The notes under the pieces: generated by a model
The model's database searches: none
Seen by the model: the letters and a program-made list of their open reading frames with translations, nothing else
What the model was told of the DNA's origin: nothing
In this document: piece by piece, positions 1 through 5,231 of the stretch
How positions within the stretch are numbered: the first letter of the stretch is position 1
Layout: the number at the start of each line of letters is the position of its first letter
Position numbers and translations under genes: made by a program
Assembly: GCA_000432735.1 (NCBI GenBank)
Contig: FR887833.1
Coordinates: 41,554 to 47,997 of the forward strand
Direction: 5' to 3'
DNA length: 6,444 nt
DNA from: Bacteroides sp. CAG:443
GTDB lineage: Bacteria; Bacteroidota; Bacteroidia; Bacteroidales; Bacteroidaceae

Positions 1-1
1 A

Positions 2-79
2 GCTTTTGAAGCGGTTCAGCACAAACGCCGTCGTGCTTATAAAAAACTATTGATTACAGATAACAAGAAAGAAAACTAG
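2..79 (+). CDS. C-terminal end of an unrecognised upstream protein (partial)
   Basis: This is the only frame open from the left edge to a nearby stop: frame 2 reads 25 codons and ends in TAG at 77-79, while the other two frames stop earlier. The visible tail begins AFEAVQHKRRRAYKK and ends in KKEN. It is strongly basic, with an RRR cluster, several lysines and no hydrophobic stretch. That fits the soluble end of a nucleic-acid-associated or other cytosolic protein, but 25 residues are too few to name a family. The stop lies 20 bases before the parE start, with no terminator or promoter visible between them, so this gene probably belongs to the same transcript. It is possible that the frame is open by chance. 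Confidence 0.5.
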   Translation, partial: AFEAVQHKRRRAYKKLLITDNKKEN

Positions 80-99
80 TCTATCGTTTACGTTAGCCT

Positions 100-2034
100 A
101 TGGAAGAAGAATACAATGAACAAATAACGAATCCCGTTTCGTATACTGAAGAGAATATCCGTCATTTAAGTGATATGGAACATGTCCGTACTCGTCCGGG
201 TATGTATATCGGGCGTTTGGGTGACGGTTCTCAGGCAGAAGATGGTATCTACGTGTTACTTAAAGAGGTGGTAGATAACTGCATCGACGAGTTTAAGATG
301 GGAGCGGGAAAGCGTATTGAAATACAGGTGGAAGACAACTTGCGTGTTTCCGTACGTGATTATGGGCGTGGTATTCCATTGGGAAGTCTGGTAGATGCTG
401 TTTCCATGCTGAATACAGGTGGTAAATACGATACAAAAGCTTTCAAGAAAAGTGTCGGCTTGAATGGAGTAGGTGCCAAAGCTGTCAATGCATTGAGTTC
501 TCGTTTCATTGCGCGCAGTGTACGCGATGGTCAGATGCGTGAAGCTATTTTTGAAAAAGGAGAATTAATCAGTGATACAACGAAGGCTACAGACGAGGAG
601 AACGGTACTTATATTTTCTTTGAACCAGATAATACCTTATTCTTAAATTATCATTTCCGGCCGGAATATATCGAAACCATGTTACGTAATTATACGTACT
701 TGAATACAGGGTTGTCGATTTATTATAACGGCCACCGTATTGTTAGTCGTAATGGTCTGGAAGACTTGTTGAACGATAATATGACTTCGCCGGGACTGTA
801 TCCTATTGTTCATTTAAAAGGTGAAGATATAGAGATTGCTTTTACTCATAGTCCGCAGTATGGGGAAGAATATTATTCATTTGTCAATGGTCAGCATACC
901 ACTCAGGGAGGTACCCATCAAAGTGCTTTTAAAGAGCATATTGCACGTACCATCAAGGAATTTTATGGTAAAAACATGGAGTTTCAGGATATTCGAAACG
1001 GTCTGGTCGCTGCCATTGCGATTAATGTGATAGAGCCAACTTTCGAAAGTCAGACCAAGATTAAGCTCGGTTCGTTGACGATGGCTCCAGAAAAAGATTC
1101 TGACGGCAATCCTTATCCACTGTCGGGTATCAGCGTGAATAAGTTTGTTGGTGACTTCGTAAAAGAAAATGTAGACAATTATTTGCATAAGCATCCCGAT
1201 GTAGCCGATGTTTTGCTTCAGAAGATTCAGGAGTCGGAAAAAGAGCGTAAGGCTATAGCAGGCGTGACAAAGATAGCACGTGAACGTGCGAAAAAGGCGA
1301 ATCTGCATAACCGGAAATTGCGTGATTGCCGTATTCACCTGAATGATCTGAAGGGGACGAAAAAGGATGAGGAGAACGATCCACGTCTGGAAAGTTCAAT
1401 CTTTATCACAGAGGGAGATTCCGCAAGTGGTTCCATTACCAAGAGCCGCGATGTAAATACGCAGGCGGTATTCAGTTTGCGTGGTAAGCCTTTGAATTCG
1501 TTCGGCCTGACCAAGAAAGTGGTATACGAAAACGAAGAATTCAATTTGTTGCAGGCTGCCTTGAATATAGAGGACGGTTTGGACGGATTGCGCTATAATA
1601 AAGTAATTGTAGCTACCGATGCCGATGTGGACGGTATGCACATTCGTTTGTTGATGATCACTTTCTTCTTGCAATTCTTCCCCGATTTGATAAAAAAAGG
1701 ACATGTCTATATATTACAGACGCCGCTTTTCCGTGTTCGCAATCGTAAAAAAGGAGTATACGAAACGATTTATTGCTATACCGACGAGGAAAGAATTGCG
1801 GCTATCGAGAAGCTTGCACCGAATCCGGAAATAACCCGATTCAAAGGATTAGGAGAAATATCACCAGACGAATTCCGTAATTTCATCGGCAAGGATATGC
1901 GTCTGGAGCAGGTTTCATTGCGTAAAACCGATGCTGTGAAAGAATTGCTGGAGTTCTATATGGGAAAGAATACAATGGAGCGCCAGAACTTCATTATTAA
2001 TAATTTGGTAATAGAAGAGGATTTACTGAGCTGA
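100..2034 (+). CDS. parE: DNA topoisomerase IV subunit B (ParE; type IIA topoisomerase ATPase subunit)
   Basis: This is the ATPase/TOPRIM subunit that pairs with ParC to decatenate daughter chromosomes and relax DNA. At 644 residues it is a normal full length. The GHKL ATPase domain (about 15-235) shows the catalytic/Mg region EVVDN (E56, N60), DYGRGIP at 87-93 and the ATP lid GLNGVGAKAVNALS at 120-133. The transducer domain (about 236-400) carries TQGGTH at 268-273 and the switch-lysine loop QTKIKLG at 318-324. The TOPRIM domain shows EGDSASGS (438-445, E438) and the metal triad D507, D509, D511 in TDADVDG, followed by RFKGLGE at 580-586. The sequence MLNTGGKYDTKAFKKS after the Bergerat motifs, and the absence of the usual GyrB N-terminal motif IDEALAGYC, favour ParE over GyrB; the paralog call is an inference from family features. 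The ATG at 100 is the first start after the upstream stop and leads directly into the conserved N-terminus. No Shine-Dalgarno site is seen. Its partner parC is not in the window. Confidence 0.93.
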   Translation: MEEEYNEQITNPVSYTEENIRHLSDMEHVRTRPGMYIGRLGDGSQAEDGIYVLLKEVVDNCIDEFKMGAGKRIEIQVEDNLRVSVRDYGRGIPLGSLVDAVSMLNTGGKYDTKAFKKSVGLNGVGAKAVNALSSRFIARSVRDGQMREAIFEKGELISDTTKATDEENGTYIFFEPDNTLFLNYHFRPEYIETMLRNYTYLNTGLSIYYNGHRIVSRNGLEDLLNDNMTSPGLYPIVHLKGEDIEIAFTHSPQYGEEYYSFVNGQHTTQGGTHQSAFKEHIARTIKEFYGKNMEFQDIRNGLVAAIAINVIEPTFESQTKIKLGSLTMAPEKDSDGNPYPLSGISVNKFVGDFVKENVDNYLHKHPDVADVLLQKIQESEKERKAIAGVTKIARERAKKANLHNRKLRDCRIHLNDLKGTKKDEENDPRLESSIFITEGDSASGSITKSRDVNTQAVFSLRGKPLNSFGLTKKVVYENEEFNLLQAALNIEDGLDGLRYNKVIVATDADVDGMHIRLLMITFFLQFFPDLIKKGHVYILQTPLFRVRNRKKGVYETIYCYTDEERIAAIEKLAPNPEITRFKGLGEISPDEFRNFIGKDMRLEQVSLRKTDAVKELLEFYMGKNTMERQNFIINNLVIEEDLLS

Positions 2035-2072
2035 AAAAGGCGATAGATTCTCGATTTATGATTGTGGCTTAA

Positions 2073-2531
2073 ATGAAAAGAGCAATATTTCCAGGGACAT
2101 TCGATCCCTTTACAATTGGACACTTTTCGGTAGTGAAACGTGCGCTGACCTTTATGGATGAAATAATTATCGGTATTGGTATCAACGACAATAAAAAGAC
2201 TTGGTTTCCAACGGAGAAACGTGTTGAAATGATAAAAAAACTCTATGCTAATGAACCACGTATTCAGGTGGAGGCATACGATAATCTGACTGTAGATTTT
2301 GCACAGAAAAGAGATGCGAAATTCATTATTAGAGGTATACGTACCGTACACGATTTTGAATACGAGGAAACCATTGCCGATATCAACCGGAAACTTGCCG
2401 GCATCGAGACAATTCTGCTTTTTACCGAACCGGAACTGACAGCTATCAGTTCTACCATTGTGCGTGAATTATTGCAGTATGGTAAAGATGTGACGCCGTT
2501 CCTGCCTAAAGGACTGGATATTAATTTATGA
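2073..2531 (+). CDS. coaD: Phosphopantetheine adenylyltransferase (CoaD)
   Basis: CoaD transfers AMP from ATP to 4'-phosphopantetheine, giving dephospho-CoA, the penultimate step of coenzyme A synthesis in the cytoplasm. The 152-residue protein is a single nucleotidyltransferase fold of near-normal length (the family is about 160). The family signature is intact: GTFDPFTIGH at 8-17, with the TxGH nucleotide-binding motif at 14-17; RGIR at 87-90, whose arginines match the substrate-binding pair of characterised CoaD; DFEYE at 94-98; and the second nucleotide motif ISSTIVR at 125-131. The ATG at 2073 places the beta-strand RAIFPGTFDP correctly at the N-terminus, so the start is secure. The gene lies 38 bases after parE with no terminator between, and its TGA stop overlaps the next gene's ATG (ATGA at 2528-2531). 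Both points suggest cotranscription with parE and translational coupling to the protease gene. Pairing with parE has no obvious functional logic. Confidence 0.96.
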   Translation: MKRAIFPGTFDPFTIGHFSVVKRALTFMDEIIIGIGINDNKKTWFPTEKRVEMIKKLYANEPRIQVEAYDNLTVDFAQKRDAKFIIRGIRTVHDFEYEETIADINRKLAGIETILLFTEPELTAISSTIVRELLQYGKDVTPFLPKGLDINL

Positions 2532-4135
2532 TGAATACAAATTTTATGAAACAACGACTTTACTTAATATGTTTGTGTACACTGATGTTGCTTGGCTCGG
2601 TGAGTGCACAAAATAAATTGCTCAATTCTCCTTCACGCAAGCTTCAGTTGGCCGAATTTGCCATCTCAAACTTATATGTAGACAAGGTGGATGAAAACAA
2701 ACTGGTAGAAACGGCTATTGTAAGTATGCTGAATCAGCTGGACCCTCATTCTACTTATTCCGATCCGGAGGAAGTGAAAGAACTGAACGAACCATTACAG
2801 GGAAATTTCGACGGCATAGGTATCCAGTTTAATATGGCTACCGATACGCTGTTTGTTATCCAGCCAGTGTCAGGAGGGCCTTCCGAAAAGGTAGGTATAC
2901 TGGCGGGCGACCGTATTATAGAAGTGAACGATACGGTAATAGCCGGAGTGAAGATGAGTACAGAAGACGTGATGCGCCGTTTGCGTGGAAAGCGTGGTAC
3001 CGAAGTAACGGTTAAGGTAATGCGCCGGGGAGTCAAGGAATTGCTTCCGTTTACGATTAAGCGAGATAAGATTCCTGTATATAGTCTGGATGCTGCGTAT
3101 ATGGTCGACCGCAAGATCGGTTATATTCGTGTAAATCGCTTTGCTGCTACTACGGGAAAAGAGTTTGCTGATGCACTTCATCGGTTGCAGAAAGAAGGAA
3201 TGCGTGATCTGATTCTCGATTTACAGGGAAACGGTGGAGGTTATCTGAATGCAGCTATTGAATTAGCTAATCAGTTCTTGGGCAAGAAAGAGCTGATTGT
3301 ATACACAGAGGGACGTCGAAATCCGCGTGCAGAGTTTGATGCTGAAGGAAATGGCGATTTTCTGGATGGCCGCCTGATTGTATTGGTTGACGAATTTTCT
3401 GCTTCTGCAAGTGAGATTGTTACAGGAGCTTTGCAAGACTGGGATCGTGCTATTGTAGTCGGTCGCCGTAGCTTTGGTAAAGGACTGGTTCAGCGTCCTA
3501 TTGATTTACCCGACGGTTCGATGATTCGTCTGACGGTAGCACGTTATTATACCCCTTCCGGACGTTGCATTCAGAAGCCATACGAAAGCATAGAACAGTA
3601 TAATAAGGATCTGATAGACCGTTACAATCGAGGTGAAATGTTGAGTGCTGACAGTATCCACTTCCCTGATTCCCTGAAGTATAAAACCTTAAAGCTAGGA
3701 CGTACCGTTTATGGAGGCGGAGGTATTATGCCCGACTATTTCGTCCCGGTAGATACTACGATGTATACAGATTATTATCTGGCTTTACGCGATAAAGGAG
3801 CTATTATACAGATGAATTTGAAACTGGTAGATACGCATCGCGAGGAATGGTTGAAAGAATACAAAGATTTCCGTCATTTCAATAAAGATTTTGATGTAAC
3901 TCCTGCCATGCTGGAAGAATTAAGAACTCTTGGTGAGCAGCTTGGAGCAAAATATGATGAGAAGCAGTATCAGACAGCTCTTCCGTTGATAAAGGCTCAG
4001 ATGAAGGCATTGATAGCCCGTGATTTGTGGGATATGAGTGAATATTTCCAAGTAATGAACTGCATGAACAATAGTGTACTTAAGGCTGTGGAATTATTAG
4101 AAAAGCCGGGTATGAATTTCCCTGAACGGAAATAA
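2528..4135 (+). CDS. Secreted S41-family C-terminal processing peptidase with PDZ domain (CtpA/Prc-like)
   Basis: A 535-residue exported serine protease of the tail-specific/C-terminal processing type. A signal peptide is visible: K8, R10, a hydrophobic core at 11-23, and a likely signal peptidase I site after SVSA (residue 27). C15 and C17 are not in a good lipobox, so a soluble periplasmic protein is more likely than a lipoprotein. A helical segment with DPHSTY (72-77) precedes a PDZ domain (about 92-170; GIGIQF, GILAGDRIIEVND). The S41 core (about 183-345) has DLQGNGGGYL at 231-240, SASASEI at 291-297 and SFGKGLVQ at 315-322. By alignment with Prc and CtpA, the catalytic Ser is S293 and the general-base Lys is K318, 25 residues apart as in the family, with the assisting Gln at Q322. 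Residues 346-535 form a C-terminal region of charged helices. The start at 2528 overlaps coaD by four bases; a downstream ATG at 2546 (MKQRLYL) would give a more compact signal peptide. The natural substrates cannot be read from the sequence. Confidence 0.92.
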   Translation: MMNTNFMKQRLYLICLCTLMLLGSVSAQNKLLNSPSRKLQLAEFAISNLYVDKVDENKLVETAIVSMLNQLDPHSTYSDPEEVKELNEPLQGNFDGIGIQFNMATDTLFVIQPVSGGPSEKVGILAGDRIIEVNDTVIAGVKMSTEDVMRRLRGKRGTEVTVKVMRRGVKELLPFTIKRDKIPVYSLDAAYMVDRKIGYIRVNRFAATTGKEFADALHRLQKEGMRDLILDLQGNGGGYLNAAIELANQFLGKKELIVYTEGRRNPRAEFDAEGNGDFLDGRLIVLVDEFSASASEIVTGALQDWDRAIVVGRRSFGKGLVQRPIDLPDGSMIRLTVARYYTPSGRCIQKPYESIEQYNKDLIDRYNRGEMLSADSIHFPDSLKYKTLKLGRTVYGGGGIMPDYFVPVDTTMYTDYYLALRDKGAIIQMNLKLVDTHREEWLKEYKDFRHFNKDFDVTPAMLEELRTLGEQLGAKYDEKQYQTALPLIKAQMKALIARDLWDMSEYFQVMNCMNNSVLKAVELLEKPGMNFPERK

Positions 4136-4168
4136 GCTGATACCTTTATGGTCAACAGATAACATGGC

Positions 4169-4223
4169 AAAGCCGTTTCAGCAATCTAAGATGATGCTGA
4201 AGCGGCTTTGATCGTTTTTATTT
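4169..4223 (+). terminator. Intrinsic terminator of the parE-coaD-protease operon
   Basis: The arms at 4169-4183 (AAAGCCGTTTCAGCA) and 4195-4209 (TGCTGAAGCGGCTTT) pair over 15 positions, 14 Watson-Crick and one G-U wobble (T4176 with G4202). The loop is 11 bases. Five T's follow at 4215-4219, then A and TTT. The hairpin begins 33 bases after the protease stop. Because the U tract is on this side only, it should mainly stop + strand transcription. It isolates the following fumarate reductase operon from read-through. Confidence 0.9.
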
Positions 4224-4406
4224 GTCAGACGTTTGTGTGTGAAAGTAAGAAGTTACCTTTATGGAACGCAAGTTTCTGCTTTGAAAGGGCATTCTTTATT
4301 TTCATATTCTATCCTTTCATGTGGGTCGTATGTCCGCAAAAGAATAAGAAAAATTCCTTCTTAGCACTGTTTACGATGAATATATTAAAGAATTATTTCC
4401 GTAATC
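4224..4406. other. Intergenic stretch without a convincing gene
   Basis: This forms most of the 372-base gap between the protease stop and the cytochrome b start. No reading frame here resembles a protein: the only sizeable one starts at a TTG inside the terminator arm and is low in recognisable composition. Two weak inverted repeats are present. The arms at 4282-4288 (TGAAAGG) and 4313-4319 (CCTTTCA) flank a loop of about 24 bases, and those at 4345-4350 (TAAGAA) and 4358-4363 (TTCTTA) flank a 7-base loop. Neither is followed by a T tract. A weak promoter-like pair (TTTG at 4232-4235, TACCTTTA at 4254-4261, 18 bases apart) could be an additional start but is far from consensus. The stretch may carry upstream regulatory sites for the fumarate reductase operon or a small RNA; the sequence alone shows neither. 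Confidence 0.5.
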
Positions 4407-4438
4407 CTTGTATTATCTAGGGAAAACTTCTAATTTTG
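4407..4438 (+). promoter_or_regulatory. Bacteroides-type promoter for the fumarate reductase operon
   Basis: TAATTTTG at 4431-4438 matches the Bacteroides -7 consensus TAnnTTTG exactly. CTTG at 4407-4410 matches three of four bases of the -33 element TTTG, and the 20-base spacing is in the expected range. Transcription would start a few bases after 4438, leaving a leader of about 60-65 nt before the ATG at 4508. The site lies after a strong terminator and before the first gene of a highly expressed operon, which supports it. The start site itself is inferred. Confidence 0.75.
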
Positions 4439-4444
4439 TATCGT

Positions 4445-4474
4445 ATTTTAGTGTATGTGGTAAGAAATTTTAGT
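4445..4474 (+). repeat. 8-bp direct repeat in the fumarate reductase leader
   Basis: ATTTTAGT occurs at 4445-4452 and again at 4467-4474, so the copies start 22 bases apart, about two helical turns. Both lie at or just after the predicted transcription start. The spacing would suit a regulator that binds two half-sites on one DNA face. The region is A/T-rich, so chance is a real alternative. Confidence 0.35.
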
Positions 4475-4507
4475 TCTAACAATTAAATAATTTAAATTCA
4501 ATCATTT

Positions 4508-5197
4508 ATGTGGTTAAGTAATTCATCTATTGGAAGGAAAGTGGTGATGAGTGTAACTGGTATCGCCCTTGTCCTGTTTCTGACATTTCACATGGCGATG
4601 AACTGTGTTGCTTTGTTCTCGGGCGAAGCTTACAACATGGTTTGTGAATTCCTGGGTGCTAACTGGTATGCACTGGTTGCAACTGTGGGATTGGCTGCCT
4701 TGTTTGTAATTCACATTATCTACGCTTTCTGGTTGACAATGCAGAACCGTGCAGCTCGCGGTAGTGAACGCTATGCTGTAAATGCTCGCCCGAAAAATGT
4801 GGAATGGGCTTCTCAGAACATGTTGGTACTGGGTATCATCGTTATCCTGGGTCTGGCTCTTCACTTTATGAACTTCTGGTACAAAATGCAGTTCGCTGAA
4901 ATCATCGGTAACCCAATGATGGGTGGTCTTCATGCAGCCGACGGTTATGGCTATATCATGCAGACTTTCTCTAATCCGTTGTTCTTCGTGTTGTATATCA
5001 TTTGGCTGATTGCTTTGTGGTTCCACTTGACTCACGGTTTCTGGAGTGCAATGCAGACTCTGGGCTGGAACAATACGATTTGGATTAACCGCTGGAAATG
5101 CATCTCTAACATCTATTCTACTATCATCGTTCTGGGCTTTATGCTGGTAGCTATTGTATTCTTCCTGAAGAACATGATGGGGTGTGGTGCTTGCTAA
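4508..5197 (+). CDS. frdC: Fumarate reductase/succinate dehydrogenase diheme cytochrome b subunit (membrane anchor)
   Basis: This 229-residue subunit anchors the enzyme in the inner membrane and passes electrons between menaquinol and the iron-sulfur subunit through two b hemes. Five membrane helices are visible at about 13-35, 54-78, 103-123, 157-176 and 202-221, the layout of the single-anchor diheme type of Wolinella and Bacillus. Comparing by eye with Bacillus SdhC (axial ligands H28, H70, H113, H155), the matching histidines are H28 (TFHMAMN), H69 (VIHIIY), H119 (ALHFMNF) and H173 (WFHLTHGFWS), one per helix I-IV; H176 is nearby but aligns less well. The C-terminus ends in GCGAC. The ATG at 4508 starts at the conserved short amphipathic lead (SSIGRKVVMSVTG). 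It is preceded by a very A/T-rich stretch with no Shine-Dalgarno site, as is usual for Bacteroides. It is the first gene after a clear promoter and lies 34 bases before the flavoprotein gene. In anaerobic Bacteroides the physiological direction is fumarate reduction. It could equally be named sdhC. Confidence 0.94.
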   Translation: MWLSNSSIGRKVVMSVTGIALVLFLTFHMAMNCVALFSGEAYNMVCEFLGANWYALVATVGLAALFVIHIIYAFWLTMQNRAARGSERYAVNARPKNVEWASQNMLVLGIIVILGLALHFMNFWYKMQFAEIIGNPMMGGLHAADGYGYIMQTFSNPLFFVLYIIWLIALWFHLTHGFWSAMQTLGWNNTIWINRWKCISNIYSTIIVLGFMLVAIVFFLKNMMGCGAC

Positions 5198-5231
5198 TTT
5201 AAGTGTAACTGATTTAAACTGAAAAAACATT

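Noticed and set aside
877..1704. Several - strand open frames of 69-153 codons inside parE
   Set aside because: They overlap each other and a well-supported gene, and show no motif or plausible start context.
4345..4363. Small hairpin TAAGAA/TTCTTA as a second terminator
   Set aside because: The stem is six mostly A-T pairs with no following T run, so it is too weak to terminate transcription.
4208..4420. A 70-codon open frame between the terminator and the fumarate reductase promoter
   Set aside because: It starts with TTG inside the terminator's right arm, has no recognisable motif, is rich in F/C/K as expected from A/T-rich noncoding DNA, and ends at the promoter spacer.
4489..4498. Perfect 10-bp palindrome AATTTAAATT just upstream of the cytochrome b start
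   Set aside because: It is made only of A and T within an A/T-rich Bacteroides leader, where such palindromes are expected by chance.
4523..5230. A 235-codon open frame on the - strand opposite the cytochrome b gene
   Set aside because: It lies fully antisense to a gene with clear heme ligands and membrane helices. Its translation is rich in H, Q, S and T with no family features, as expected for the complement of strongly biased codons.
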